Below are positions 35,439 to 45,148 of a stretch of DNA of 64,000 nt, one piece after another. The DNA is from Marinibacterium anthonyi (GTDB lineage Bacteria > Pseudomonadota > Alphaproteobacteria > Rhodobacterales > Rhodobacteraceae). The translations under genes and the position numbers were made by a program. The notes under the pieces were generated by a model that had not been told where the DNA came from, ran no database searches, and saw only the letters and a program-made list of their open reading frames with translations. The stretch is taken from contig CP031585.1 in the NCBI GenBank assembly GCA_003217735.2, forward strand, positions 2,343,501 through 2,407,500, read 5' to 3'. The first letter of the stretch is position 1. Every line of letters starts with the position of its first letter.

Positions 35439-35744
35439 ATGCGCGCCTTGTTCATCCTGACCGCCCTGACCGTTCCCGCCGTTGTGCTGGCGGCCTGTGG
35501 CGATATCCAGCCCGGCCGCCCGCCGGCCCCCGACGAACTGGCGGTCTTCGGCAAGGGCTATCCCGACCCCGGCGATCCCTGCCTGCAATCCGGCGAGACC
35601 GACTATACCAACCCGTTCATGGACGACGACGCGATCCTGATCGCCTGCCCGCCGGGGATCGATGCGCAGGTCCTGCCCAATTCCATGGACGCGATCTGGA
35701 TGGGCGAGATCGACAACTGGACGGTGTTTTCCGTCCGCCTCTGA
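35439..35744 (+). CDS. Small hypothetical lipoprotein
   Basis: This is a 101-residue protein with a lipoprotein signal (MRALFILTALTVPAVVLAAC), a classic LAAC lipobox, so Cys20 would be lipidated. The mature part is acidic and contains two further Cys residues (DPCLQSG and IACPPG) that may pair. GGAG lies upstream of the ATG. Its end lies 3 bases from the convergent RND gene. No named family is recognised. Confidence 0.8.
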   Translation: MRALFILTALTVPAVVLAACGDIQPGRPPAPDELAVFGKGYPDPGDPCLQSGETDYTNPFMDDDAILIACPPGIDAQVLPNSMDAIWMGEIDNWTVFSVRL

Positions 35745-35747
35745 CCG

Positions 35748-38700
35748 CTATTCCGCCGCTTTCAGCGGCGATTCCCCGGCCACGCGCGGCTTGCGTTCAT
35801 CGCCCCAGATCAGTTCGGGCATCTTCGCCTTGCGCGCTGCGCGCCGCAGCGCCCAGTCCCGCGCCGCCCGGCTGGACCGGCCCATCGACAACCGCGCCAG
35901 CAGGTCGGCCAGCCACCCCACGTAGGTCGAAAACCACACCCGGATCGCCAGAAGCGATGGCGTGACCACCAGCGTCAGAACCGTCGCCACGCCCAGGCCG
36001 AACACCACCGCCGTCGCCAGCTGCTTCCACCACAGCGCCGTGGGGCTGTCGATCGTGTAGCCGCCCCCGATGAAATCCAGCGAGATCCCGAACATCATCG
36101 GCGCCAGCCCCGCCATCGTGGTGATCGTGGTCAGCAGAACGGGGCGGATCCGGCTTTCGGTGGTGTAGATGATCGCCTCGATGCGGGGCATGTAGCGGGA
36201 ATATTCCTGGTAGGTGTCGATCAGCACGATGTTGTTGTTCACCACGATCCCCGCCAGCGCGACGATCCCCGTGCCCGTCATGATGATGGAAAACGGCTGC
36301 TGCATGACCATCATCCCGATCAGCACGCCGGTGGTCGACAGCACCACTGCCAGCAGCACCAGAACCGAATTGTAGAAGCTGTTGAACTGGGTCAGCAGGA
36401 TGATGAACATCAGACCCAGCGCGGCGCCGAAGGCCGACGACAGGAACGCCTGGCTCTCGGCCTGTTCCTCCTGGTCGCCGGTCCATTCCCAGTCGATGCC
36501 GGCGGGCAGGGGATCGGTGTTCAGCCAGTCGGTCAGAACCGCGATCCGCTCGTTGGCATTGATTGGCACGAACCGCGCGCCCTGGGCGACGGCCTCTTCC
36601 ACCGCCGCCGCGCTGTCGGCCCCGGTCAGGGCCTGCATCACGTACCGCGTCCCGTTCGGCGCGGTGAAAAACGGCCCCTGCGGATCGTCCAGCATCGACG
36701 CATCCTTGACCACCGCCAGCCCTGCGCCAATGCCCTCGGCCCCCGGCGCTATGATCTTGGCCAGCCCCGGCGCCACATCCGCCTTCACGTCGAAATACCG
36801 CTGCTGGTCCACCCGCTTGATTTCGGCCAGCTTCGGCACCGGCTGGCGGGTCACGAAGTTCGACAGCGGCACCAACCCCTGGCTCGTGCGCACCTTCAGC
36901 GTGTCCAGCGTCGACAGCACCCGGTCCTCTCGCGGCAGGCGCACCCGGATGTCGATCTCTTCGTCGCTGGAATCGACCCGCATCGTGTCCAGCAGGATGC
37001 CCCGCGTCACCAGCTGCACCATCGCACCCACGCTGGCCACGTCGGCGCCAAAGCGGCCGGCCTTTTCCACGTCCACGTCGATCTGCCAGTCGATGCCGGG
37101 CAGGGGCAGGCTGTCCTCCACCTGGATCAGCCCGGGCGTGGCGTCGAATTTCGCCCGCGCCACCTCCGTCGCCTCGGTCAAAGGCCCCCATCCGTCGCCC
37201 TTCAGCCGCAGGTGCACCGGCTTGGCCGATGCCGGCCCTCCGGTCAGCGGCAGGATCTCGGTCTGGATGCCGGGGATCCGGGCCAGCGCCGCAGTCAGCT
37301 GATCCACCACCAGGTCGCCGTCGAACCGCGGATCGGAAATCTCGCGGTCCAGCCAGCCGCCCAGCAGGGGTTCGGAAATCATCGGGCGGTCTTCCCACGG
37401 GATGATCTCGAACTGTACCTGGCCCACGGTGTCGGCCGGCGCCTCGGACCCGCCGGTGTTCTGGTTCAGCCCGCCTTCGCCGGCAAAGGAAAACACGTTG
37501 ATCACCGCCGGGTGGGACGCCACGATATCTTCGACCTCGCGCACCATCCTGTCCGCTTCGGCCAGCGAGACGTTGCCGCGCGCACGCACATAGGCTGTGG
37601 CCTGTTCCGGTTCGGTCGCCACGAAGAAATCCACGCCCAGGTTGTTTTCGCCATAGGCCTTGAAAACGGCCGCGACCCCCATGAAAACCAGCACCACCAT
37701 GACGACGGGCATCACCGGATTGCCCGTGATCGCCGTGACGACCCACCCCAGCATCGTCCGCCGGTGCCCGGGGCGCGGCGGCCTTTCGGCCCGTTCGATC
37801 CTGGCCGCCCCCAGCGTGACCGAGGCGCAGAAGGCGAAGACCAGGAACAAAAGCCCGCCCAACAGCGAACCCATCGTCGGCGGCACCGCCCCTTCGGGCA
37901 GCACGTAATAGGGGTTCAGCACCTGCATCGCCGCCACGAACAGCCCGTACAGCGACACCGGCACCAGACCCGCGCGCACCACCCAGGGCAGCCGCGCCCG
38001 CAGACCGTCCGAGGCATGGCCGAACACACGGGAAATCCGCCCCGTCACCCCGCCCATCACCGGCAGGTAGATCAGCGCCACCACCAGCGAGGCCGACAGC
38101 ACGAAGATCAGCGTCACGGGCAGCATCCCCATGAATTCACCCGCCACGCCCGGCCAGAACAGCATCGGCAGGAAGGCGCACAGCGTCGTCGCGGTCGACG
38201 ACACGATGGGCCAGAACATCCGCTGCGCCGCTTCCACATAGGCATGCATCGGCCCGGTGCCGTCCTTGATCCGCTTGTCGGCGTATTCCACGACGACAAT
38301 CGCCCCATCCACCAGCATCCCCACCGCCAGGATCAGCCCGAACATCACGATATTGGAAATCGACACGCCCATCAGCGCCAGCAACGCAAAGCACAACAGG
38401 AACGACGTCGGAATGGCAAAGCCCACCAGCAGCGCCGCCCGTGTTCCCAGCGCCGACAGCACCACGATCATCACCAGCGCGATGGCGGTCAGCACAGACC
38501 CCTCAAGCTGGCTCACCATCGACGACACCTGCCGGCTCTGGTCGTTGGACGTGCCCAGCTCCACCGCCGCCTGCAGTTGCGGCGGCCAGTCCTTGCGCGC
38601 CTCGGCCAGGGTCGCCTTTACCTGGTCGACCGTGTCGATCAGGTTGTAGCCCTTGCGCTTGACCACCTGCAGCGCGACCGTGTCGGCGCCGTTGAACCGC

Positions 38701-39512
38701 GCCGTGCCGTCCCGGTCCTCGAAGGTGAAATTGACCTCCGCCAGGTCGCCCAGCGTCACCACCCGGTCGCCGTTGGTCTTCACCGGCAGGCGGTAAATGT
38801 CGTTCACGTCCTTGAAATTCGACGGGATCTTCACCCCGAACGTGCCCTGTTCGGTCTCGTAATCCCCGGTCGCGATCAGCTGGTTGTTGTTGCGCACCAC
38901 GTTGATCAGCTCGGCCGCCGTCACGTTGTAGGATTCCAGCCGCAGCGGGTCGATCACCACCTCGACCATCTCGTCGCGGTTGCCGGCGATCCCGGCTTCC
39001 AGGACGGAATCAAGGCTTTCCAGCCGGTCCTGCAATTCCTTGGCGATCCGCGCCATGGTGCGTTCGGGCACCGGGCCGGTCAGGTTCACGATCACGATGG
39101 GGAATTCGGAAAAGTTGATCTCCGATATCGTGTATTGTTCCGCCCCGTCCGGGAAATCGGCCGAGGCCGAATTCATCGCGTCCCGCACGTCGGCCATCAC
39201 CGCCGTCTTGTCCCAGCCGAATTCGAATTCCAGCGCCACGCCCGCATAACCTTCGGCGGCGGTGGCGCTCATCTTGTCCAGCCCGTCCAGGTCGGCCAGC
39301 TCGGTCTCCATCGGCTTGACCAGCAGGTTTTCCGAATCCTCGGCCGAAATGCCGGGGAAGGGGACCGACACGAACAGCGCCGGGATCTCGATATCCGGCT
39401 CGCCTTCCTTCGGCAGGCTGACATAGGCGAATCCGCCGATCAGCAGTGACAGCACGATCAGGGCAATGACCATCCGCGCCCGCGACGCGGCCCAGTCGAC
39501 CAGTCCGGTCAC
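35748..39512 (-). CDS. RND efflux permease, enlarged (1254 residues)
   Basis: This is an inner-membrane resistance-nodulation-division pump. The N-terminal helix (VIALIVLSLLIGGFAYVSLP), the large periplasmic loops and the TM4 segment GMLVDGAIVVVEYADKRIKD are typical, as is the second-half VALAGIVVNNNIVLIDTYQE. At 1254 residues it is about 200 longer than AcrB. Extra hydrophobic stretches (GLVPVSLYGLFVAAMQVL and GSLLGGLLFLVFAFCASVTL) lie between the two halves, around residues 500-600. TM4 has VDG where AcrB has the proton-relay pair DD. The gene overlaps the adaptor gene by ATGA. No outer-membrane channel gene is adjacent. Confidence 0.92.
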   Translation of the reverse strand: MTGLVDWAASRARMVIALIVLSLLIGGFAYVSLPKEGEPDIEIPALFVSVPFPGISAEDSENLLVKPMETELADLDGLDKMSATAAEGYAGVALEFEFGWDKTAVMADVRDAMNSASADFPDGAEQYTISEINFSEFPIVIVNLTGPVPERTMARIAKELQDRLESLDSVLEAGIAGNRDEMVEVVIDPLRLESYNVTAAELINVVRNNNQLIATGDYETEQGTFGVKIPSNFKDVNDIYRLPVKTNGDRVVTLGDLAEVNFTFEDRDGTARFNGADTVALQVVKRKGYNLIDTVDQVKATLAEARKDWPPQLQAAVELGTSNDQSRQVSSMVSQLEGSVLTAIALVMIVVLSALGTRAALLVGFAIPTSFLLCFALLALMGVSISNIVMFGLILAVGMLVDGAIVVVEYADKRIKDGTGPMHAYVEAAQRMFWPIVSSTATTLCAFLPMLFWPGVAGEFMGMLPVTLIFVLSASLVVALIYLPVMGGVTGRISRVFGHASDGLRARLPWVVRAGLVPVSLYGLFVAAMQVLNPYYVLPEGAVPPTMGSLLGGLLFLVFAFCASVTLGAARIERAERPPRPGHRRTMLGWVVTAITGNPVMPVVMVVLVFMGVAAVFKAYGENNLGVDFFVATEPEQATAYVRARGNVSLAEADRMVREVEDIVASHPAVINVFSFAGEGGLNQNTGGSEAPADTVGQVQFEIIPWEDRPMISEPLLGGWLDREISDPRFDGDLVVDQLTAALARIPGIQTEILPLTGGPASAKPVHLRLKGDGWGPLTEATEVARAKFDATPGLIQVEDSLPLPGIDWQIDVDVEKAGRFGADVASVGAMVQLVTRGILLDTMRVDSSDEEIDIRVRLPREDRVLSTLDTLKVRTSQGLVPLSNFVTRQPVPKLAEIKRVDQQRYFDVKADVAPGLAKIIAPGAEGIGAGLAVVKDASMLDDPQGPFFTAPNGTRYVMQALTGADSAAAVEEAVAQGARFVPINANERIAVLTDWLNTDPLPAGIDWEWTGDQEEQAESQAFLSSAFGAALGLMFIILLTQFNSFYNSVLVLLAVVLSTTGVLIGMMVMQQPFSIIMTGTGIVALAGIVVNNNIVLIDTYQEYSRYMPRIEAIIYTTESRIRPVLLTTITTMAGLAPMMFGISLDFIGGGYTIDSPTALWWKQLATAVVFGLGVATVLTLVVTPSLLAIRVWFSTYVGWLADLLARLSMGRSSRAARDWALRRAARKAKMPELIWGDERKPRVAGESPLKAAE

Positions 39513-40774
39513 GGCAGATCCTCCTCGTGGGTCACGGCGACCTTCAGCCCGGCGGTCACGAAATCCTGACCGACGACGATCACGTCGGCTTCGTCGTCCG
39601 GGCCGGTCACCCAGATCCCGTCGATATCGTCGCGCAGCACCTTCACCGGCTGGAACCGCACGACGCTGTCGCCATCCACCACCCGCACGCCCAGCCGTCC
39701 GTCGTTGTTCAGCGTCAGCGCCGATTGCGGCAGACGGTGCGCCCGCGTGCCTTCCGACGCGATGGCGATCGCGGCGGTCTGCCCGTCACGGATCGCCAGG
39801 TCGTCGTTCGCCACCTGGATCTCGACCGCGAAGGTGCGCGTCACCGGGTCGGCCGAGCGGCTGATGAACGTCACCTGGCCCTGCGCCGTGCCCCCGTCGG
39901 CCAGCTGCGCCGTGGCGATGGCCCCCATCTCGACCCGGCCCACCTGGGTTTCCGGCACATACCCCACCAGCTTCATCGGGTTCAGCTGGATCACCGTCGC
40001 ACAGATCCCCCCGGCGGCCAGGAACGACCCGATCTCGGCTGTGTCCGATTCAAGGTGGCCGGCAAAAGGTGCGGTGATCGACAGCCGTTCGATGTCCTTC
40101 TGGGCAAAGGATACCTGGGCCTCGGCCGATTCGATGCCGGTCCGCGCGCTTTCCAGCCCCGCATCCGCCGCCGCGACCGCCGCTTCGGCCGACCGCAAGG
40201 CCGCCCGCGACCCCGCCAGCCGCACATCCGAGGCATATCCGCCCTGCGACAGCTTGTCCGCCGCGTTCAGGTCGATCCTGGCCTCTTCCAGCGCCGCTTC
40301 GGCCTCGGCCTGCCGGGCCTGGCTTTCGGGAACGCGGCTTTTCGCCAGCGACAGCTGCGCCTTGGCATCGGCCAGCGTCACGAACCGCGTGCCCGGATCC
40401 AGCACGCACAGCTCCTGGCCCTTTTCCACCCGCGCACCCTTGCGCAGCGGTTCCGACATCACCACCGCCGATGTCTCGGCCGGCACCTCGACCTCGCGCA
40501 TGGCGCGGGTTTCGCCGCGCAGAACCACGGCGCTGTCGACCGGCTGGGCAACCGAATGGCGCACCACCACGCCCATTCCGGCGGGGGCCTGCGCCACCGT
40601 GTCGGCCGCATCAGGTGTCTGGGGGGATGCGGGGGATGTCGCGGAAGGATCCGACGCCGTTGCCACCACCGGGTCGTTGCCCCGGGCAAAGGCCAGCAGG
40701 CGGTCGCGTTCCAGGACCAGGAAATAAAGCGCCACCATGACCACCAGGGCCGTCAGTGTGGGGATCAGTCGCAT
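39509..40774 (-). CDS. RND periplasmic adaptor (membrane fusion protein)
   Basis: This is a 421-residue HlyD/AcrA-like adaptor. An N-terminal membrane anchor (IPTLTALVVMVALYFLVLER) is followed by a Ser/Pro/Ala linker, the lipoyl half-motif VMSEPLRKGARVEKGQELCV near residue 110, a long coiled-coil hairpin (about 135-225, rich in Ala, Glu and Arg) and the second half-motif LSITAPFAGHLESDTAEIGS near 235, then beta-barrel domains. It is the first gene of a two-gene efflux operon with the permease. Palindromic sequences lie 39-91 bases upstream of its start. Confidence 0.92.
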   Translation of the reverse strand: MRLIPTLTALVVMVALYFLVLERDRLLAFARGNDPVVATASDPSATSPASPQTPDAADTVAQAPAGMGVVVRHSVAQPVDSAVVLRGETRAMREVEVPAETSAVVMSEPLRKGARVEKGQELCVLDPGTRFVTLADAKAQLSLAKSRVPESQARQAEAEAALEEARIDLNAADKLSQGGYASDVRLAGSRAALRSAEAAVAAADAGLESARTGIESAEAQVSFAQKDIERLSITAPFAGHLESDTAEIGSFLAAGGICATVIQLNPMKLVGYVPETQVGRVEMGAIATAQLADGGTAQGQVTFISRSADPVTRTFAVEIQVANDDLAIRDGQTAAIAIASEGTRAHRLPQSALTLNNDGRLGVRVVDGDSVVRFQPVKVLRDDIDGIWVTGPDDEADVIVVGQDFVTAGLKVAVTHEEDLP

Positions 40775-41076
40775 GCGCCTGCCTCTGTGTCACTCGCCAT
40801 GGTCCCGGCGGACCGAACATATGTCCGGGGATATATGGACACGTTCGGGTGAACTGACTAGTTCAGATTCGCGCTTTTGGCGATTTTTTGCGGTATTCTG
40901 CCGGTTCTCCCTGCGCCAGCGCCCCTTGGCTTGGCCGGAGCACCGCTATATAGCGGGCCCCACGCGTCCGCACGACAGGGCGCAGGCGCTTGGCGGGGCA
41001 GTATAATCCGCCGGTGCATGGCACGGACAGGGCCCGCGGGCGGGCCACGGACGCAGGACAGACCGGAGACAGCGGC
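40775..41076. other. Divergent promoter region between RND operon and yfgM-like gene
   Basis: These 302 bases contain no gene. They carry a nested dyad and a second palindrome at 40813-40865, annotated separately, and otherwise only the two divergent promoters by inference. No further structure is recognised on the yfgM side. Confidence 0.6.
40813..40865. promoter_or_regulatory. Two palindromes upstream of the RND efflux operon
   Basis: CCGAAC (40813-40818) pairs with GTTCGG (40843-40848), and inside it GTCC pairs with GGAC across an AT-rich core. Immediately after, TGAACT-GACT-AGTTCA (40850-40865) is a perfect 6-base inverted repeat of TetR/AcrR operator style. Both are placed to regulate the adaptor-permease operon. 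No regulator gene is adjacent, so it would act in trans. Confidence 0.5.
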
Positions 41077-41751
41077 GTGAGCGACACAGACAGCTTTATC
41101 GATGAAGTCACCGAAGAGGTGCGCCGCGACAGGCTGTTCGCCCTGATGCGCAAGTACGGCTGGATCGCCGTCGTGCTGATCCTGCTGATCGTCGGCGGCG
41201 CCGCCTGGCGGGAATACACCATGTCCCGCGACCAGGCCGCGGCCCAGGCGCTTGGCGATGCGATCACCAATGCGCTGAACGTCGAAGACCCGCAGGCCCG
41301 CGCCGACGCGCTGGCCGCGATCGGCGCCGAAGGCACCGACGGCACCGCCGTCCTGGGCTACCTGCGGGCCGAAGCGCTGGCAGCCGCCGGGCAGACCGAC
41401 CAGGCGGTGGATGCGCTGGACGCGATCTCTCTCAACGGCGACCTGCCGGAAATCTACCGCAACGTGGCGGCGTTCAAGGCGCTTCTGCTGCGCGCCGACA
41501 CCGCCGATACCGCCGAACTGCGCACCGGATTCGAAGCGCTGGCCGTCCCCGGCAGCCCGCTGCGGCTGCTGTCGGAAGAACAGCTTGCGATCCTCGACAT
41601 CCGCGACGGCGACTCCCAGGCGGCCATCGACCGCCTGCAGGCAATCCTCGACGACGCCGAGGTCACCCCGGACTTGCAACAGCGCGCCTCGCAGGTGATT
41701 GTGGCGCTCGGGGGCGAACCGCGTGGCAACGACGCCGGATCCCAGGGATAA
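41077..41751 (+). CDS. YfgM-like TPR membrane protein
   Basis: This is a 224-residue protein with a short cytoplasmic N-terminus (FIDEVTEEVRRDRLFALM), one membrane helix (WIAVVLILLIVGGAAW) and a periplasmic TPR-like helical region. It matches the YfgM/tetratricopeptide_2 family, an ancillary SecYEG partner in E. coli. It starts with GTG at 41077 after GGAG. As in many proteobacteria it precedes bamB and der, which supports the assignment. Confidence 0.88.
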   Translation: MSDTDSFIDEVTEEVRRDRLFALMRKYGWIAVVLILLIVGGAAWREYTMSRDQAAAQALGDAITNALNVEDPQARADALAAIGAEGTDGTAVLGYLRAEALAAAGQTDQAVDALDAISLNGDLPEIYRNVAAFKALLLRADTADTAELRTGFEALAVPGSPLRLLSEEQLAILDIRDGDSQAAIDRLQAILDDAEVTPDLQQRASQVIVALGGEPRGNDAGSQG

Positions 41752-41874
41752 GAAGAACCACGGTGAACCGGCGCGGCCCATGCCGCGCGGGCACCAAGGA
41801 CAGATGGCGCGCGCTCCGATGGGAACCGTGCGCCGGCGACGGAACGGACGACTGACGGAAGTACGGGCAGAACC

Positions 41875-43218
41875 ATGACCAAGGCACAAGACACCACCTC
41901 CGGGCGCGGCCGGGCCTGGCTTTCCGTACTGGCGGCGCTGGCGCTGCTGGCCGCCTGCCAGGAACCCGAAGTCGTGCTGCCCGGCGACCGCGAGGACATC
42001 CCCGAGATCGCCGCCTTCAGCAAGGACCCCGATCCGGCCGACAACAAGGCCGTGTCGATCAGCCTGCCGTCGCAGACCACCAATTCCAGCTGGGCCCAGG
42101 GGCCCGGCACCACCGCCAACCGCGTGTCCAACGCGGCGCTACGCCCGGTTCCGGTCCTGGCCTGGGCCACCGGCATCGGCGAAGGCAACGACCGCCGCCA
42201 CCGGATCACCGCCGCGCCCGTCGTCGGCGGCGGCAAGGTCTTCACCCTTGATTCGCGCGCACGTGTCACCGCTCTCAGCCCCAGCGGGGCGGTCCTGTGG
42301 ACCTATGACGGCACGCCGCCCTGGGCCGGCAAGAACGACGCCACCGGCGGCGGGCTCGCCTATGACAACGGCACGCTTTACGTCTCGATCGGCTTCGGCA
42401 GCCTGATCGCGCTGGATGCCGCCACCGGCCAACCGCGCTGGACCCAGCGGCTTGAAGCCACCGGCAGCGGCAAACCGCTGGTCGCGGGCGACCTGGTCTA
42501 CCTTGTCGCGGGCGATGACACCGGCTGGGCCGTCGAAAAATCGAACGGCCGCATCCGCTGGCAGATCGAATCCACCGACACCGTCGCCCACGTGTTGGGC
42601 GCGCCGTCCCCGGCCATCGCGGGCGACCTTGTCGTCTTTGCCTTCGGTTCGGGCGACATCGTCGGCACCTTCAAAAGCGGCGGGCTGCGCCGCTGGACCA
42701 CCACCGTCGCCGGCAAGCGCCCCGGCAACTCCGCATCGCGCATCGGCGACGTGACCGGACCGCCGGTCGTGGTGGGCAGCAAGATCTACATCGGCAACGC
42801 CTCGGGCCGCATCGCGGCACTGGACTCGGGCTCGGGCGACCGGGTCTGGACAGCCCCCTTCGGCGCCATGACCAGCGTCTGGCCGGCGGGCAACAGCATC
42901 TTCGCGCTGACCGATTCCAACCAGCTGGTGCGCCTGAACGCGGCCGACGGCGACCCGATCTGGGCCGTCGACCTGCCGCGCTACATCAAGGACAAGCCGC
43001 TTGGCCGTGGTCCGGTCTATGCCCATTACGGCCCGATCCTGGCCGGAAGCCGCATCTGGGTCGCGTCCTCCGATGGCCATCTGCGCGCGTTTTCGCCCAC
43101 CGACGGCAGCCTGCTGGCGGACATCGAAGTGCCCGGCGGCGCCACCGCGGACCCGGTCGTGGCGGGCAACACGCTGTATGTCGTCGGCGCCAAGGGGCAA
43201 TTGTTCGCTTTCCGTTGA
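41875..43218 (+). CDS. bamB: Outer-membrane assembly lipoprotein BamB-like beta-propeller
   Basis: This is a 447-residue PQQ-like eight-bladed beta-propeller of the BamB type, part of the BAM complex that folds outer-membrane proteins. The N-terminus is a lipoprotein signal ending ALLAAC (lipobox). Propeller repeats are recognisable as SLIALDAATGQPRWTQRLEA, RIAALDSGSGDRVWTAPFGA and QLVRLNAADGDPIWAVDLPR. Alphaproteobacterial members are longer than the E. coli protein because of a linker after the lipobox. It lies between yfgM and der in one likely operon. Confidence 0.92.
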   Translation: MTKAQDTTSGRGRAWLSVLAALALLAACQEPEVVLPGDREDIPEIAAFSKDPDPADNKAVSISLPSQTTNSSWAQGPGTTANRVSNAALRPVPVLAWATGIGEGNDRRHRITAAPVVGGGKVFTLDSRARVTALSPSGAVLWTYDGTPPWAGKNDATGGGLAYDNGTLYVSIGFGSLIALDAATGQPRWTQRLEATGSGKPLVAGDLVYLVAGDDTGWAVEKSNGRIRWQIESTDTVAHVLGAPSPAIAGDLVVFAFGSGDIVGTFKSGGLRRWTTTVAGKRPGNSASRIGDVTGPPVVVGSKIYIGNASGRIAALDSGSGDRVWTAPFGAMTSVWPAGNSIFALTDSNQLVRLNAADGDPIWAVDLPRYIKDKPLGRGPVYAHYGPILAGSRIWVASSDGHLRAFSPTDGSLLADIEVPGGATADPVVAGNTLYVVGAKGQLFAFR

Positions 43219-43266
43219 GGATGGAATAGGGTAAGGCACGCGTCTGTCCCTTTTTCGGCCCGTTTC

Positions 43267-44721
43267 ATGACCCTGACCCTTGCCATCGTCGGACGCCCCA
43301 ATGTGGGCAAGTCCACCCTGTTCAACCGCCTCGTGGGCAAACGCCTGGCGCTGGTCGACGACCAGCCGGGCGTGACCCGTGACTTGCGGGAAGGCCAGGC
43401 GCGCCTGGGCGACCTGAAGTTCACGGTCATCGACACCGCCGGGCTTGAAGAAGCCACCGACGAAAGCCTGCAGGGCCGGATGCGCAAGCTGACCGAACGC
43501 GCCGTCGACATGTCCGACGTCTGCCTGTTCATCATCGACGCCCGCACCGGTCTGGCTCCCGCCGACCGCGTCTTTGCCGAGATCCTGCGCAAGCGCGCCG
43601 GCCACGTGGTCCTGGCCGCCAACAAGGCCGAAGGCGCCGCCGCCGATGCCGGCGTGCTTGAAGCCTGGGAACTGGGCCTGGGCGAACCGGTGCGCATTTC
43701 CGCCGAACACGGCGAAGGCATGGCCGATCTTTACGCCGCGCTGATGCCGTTCGCCGATGCCGCCGACGCCAAGGCCGCGAAGGCCGCCGAGGACGCCCCC
43801 GAAATCGAGGTCGACCTGGACGAGGACAACGAAGACACCTCGATCCCGATGCCGACCGTGGCCAAGCCGCTGCAGGTCGCCGTGGTGGGCCGCCCCAACG
43901 CCGGCAAATCGACCCTGATCAACCGCATCGTCGGCGAAGACCGCCTGCTGACCGGCCCCGAAGCCGGGATCACCCGCGACGCGATCTCGCTGCCTGTGGT
44001 CTGGGACGGCACGCCGATGCGCATCTTTGACACCGCCGGCATGCGCAAGAAGGCCAAGGTCCAGGAAAAGCTGGAAAAGATGTCCGTGTCGGACGGCCTG
44101 CGCGCGGTCAAGTTCGCCGAGGTCGTCGTCGTCCTGCTGGACGCCGCGATTCCCTTTGAACAACAGGATCTGCGCATCGCCGACCTGGCCGAACGCGAAG
44201 GCCGCGCCGTGGTCGTCGCGGTCAACAAGTGGGACCTGGAAGACGACAAGAACGCCAAGATCCGCGAATTGCGCGAAAGCTTCGAACGGCTGCTGCCGCA
44301 GCTGCGCGGCGCGCCGCTGGTGACGTTGTCGGCCCGGACGGGCAGGGGCATCGACCGCCTGCACGCCGCGATCAACAAGGCCTACGAGGTCTGGAACCGC
44401 CGCGTGCCCACCGCCCAGCTGAACCGCTGGCTGGGCGCCATGGTCGAGGCGCACCCGCCCCCCGCGCCCCAGGGCAAGCGGATCAAGCTGCGCTACATGA
44501 CCCAGGCCAAGACCCGGCCGCCGGGATTCGTGGTGATGTGTTCGCACCCGGAAAAGATGCCGGAAAGCTACACCCGCTACCTGGTCAACGGGCTGCGCGT
44601 GGACTTCGACATGCCGGGCACGCCGATCCGCCTGACGCTGCGGTCGCAGGCGTCCAAGAACCCCTACAAGGGCCGCAAGACCCCGGGGCCGTCGCGCCTG
44701 CGCAAGCACCTGAAATCCTGA
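43267..44721 (+). CDS. der: Ribosome biogenesis GTPase Der (EngA)
   Basis: This is a tandem-G-domain GTPase of 484 residues needed for 50S subunit maturation. P-loop 1 is GRPNVGKST near residue 9 with DTAGLEE as its switch II, and P-loop 2 is GRPNAGKST near residue 207 with [20 protein letters not shown] and NKWDLE. The acidic linker [20 protein letters not shown] separates the domains. The KH-like C-terminal domain ([20 protein letters not shown]) binds rRNA. The first G4 motif reads NKAE, as in many alphaproteobacterial Der proteins. Confidence 0.96.
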   Translation: MTLTLAIVGRPNVGKSTLFNRLVGKRLALVDDQPGVTRDLREGQARLGDLKFTVIDTAGLEEATDESLQGRMRKLTERAVDMSDVCLFIIDARTGLAPADRVFAEILRKRAGHVVLAANKAEGAAADAGVLEAWELGLGEPVRISAEHGEGMADLYAALMPFADAADAKAAKAAEDAPEIEVDLDEDNEDTSIPMPTVAKPLQVAVVGRPNAGKSTLINRIVGEDRLLTGPEAGITRDAISLPVVWDGTPMRIFDTAGMRKKAKVQEKLEKMSVSDGLRAVKFAEVVVVLLDAAIPFEQQDLRIADLAEREGRAVVVAVNKWDLEDDKNAKIRELRESFERLLPQLRGAPLVTLSARTGRGIDRLHAAINKAYEVWNRRVPTAQLNRWLGAMVEAHPPPAPQGKRIKLRYMTQAKTRPPGFVVMCSHPEKMPESYTRYLVNGLRVDFDMPGTPIRLTLRSQASKNPYKGRKTPGPSRLRKHLKS

Positions 44722-44740
44722 TGTCCTGACCTGACCGCGC

Positions 44741-44774
44741 CCCGGCCCCGTTGACGTGAACGTCCGGGGCCGGG
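44741..44774 (+). terminator. Terminator-like GC stem after der
   Basis: CCCGGCCCCG (44741-44750) and CGGGGCCGGG (44765-44774) form a 10-bp stem with a 14-base loop that itself contains ACGT repeats. TGCCGTTTT follows, so the T-run is weak. It probably ends the yfgM-bamB-der operon. Confidence 0.5.
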
Positions 44775-44802
44775 TGCCGTTTTCCGTCCCGGAAACGGCC
44801 CG

Positions 44803-44838
44803 CCCGACACCGCGCCCGACACCGCACTCGACACCGCA
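44803..44838. repeat. 12-bp tandem repeat, three copies
   Basis: The unit CYCGACACCGCR is repeated three times directly after the terminator-like stem. Variation between copies is one or two bases. No coding role is seen. Confidence 0.75.
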
Positions 44839-45001
44839 CCCGTCCCCACGACATCCACCTTGGCGATGACGCGCCATTCGCCGCCCAAGTCCGCACAGAT
44901 TCGGGGCATCGACAGCCCGGCACGCCTGCTAAGCTTTTGTGATCACCGGACAAGCACCGCTGCGCGGTGGATTGCCGCGACCCGCCGTCACATCAAGAAA
45001 A

Positions 45002-45034
45002 CGGATTACTATTTCGTTAAGAAAGGGTAATCCG
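45002..45034. promoter_or_regulatory. Dyad CGGATTAC-N17-GTAATCCG upstream of desaturase
   Basis: An 8-base perfect inverted repeat with a 17-base AT-rich spacer lies 115 bases before the desaturase start. It is placed where a transcription factor for lipid composition could bind. No known consensus is matched with certainty. Confidence 0.45.
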
Positions 45035-45148
45035 GTTGTGGCACCATGGTCTCAACAGGCCGGCGGCACCCGGTCACCCCCTTGCGATCCCCAGCATGCG
45101 GGTTATTTGATAAAAAGTGTCAGGAACGGTCAACAAGGAGACCGGAGC

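Larger units (their letters stand above)
44722..45148. other. Intergenic region between der and desaturase
   Basis: These 427 bases hold a terminator-like stem (44741-44774), a 12-bp tandem repeat (44803-44838) and a dyad (45002-45034), each listed separately. No gene or tRNA is recognised. The part after about 44990 is more AT-rich and should contain the desaturase promoter. Confidence 0.6.

Noticed and set aside
37212-39449. 745-codon plus-strand frame antisense to the RND permease
   Set aside because: His/Gln/Arg-rich shadow of a conserved gene with no domain.
42139-44877. 912-codon frame antisense to bamB and der
   Set aside because: It covers two conserved genes in the opposite sense and has no recognisable domain.
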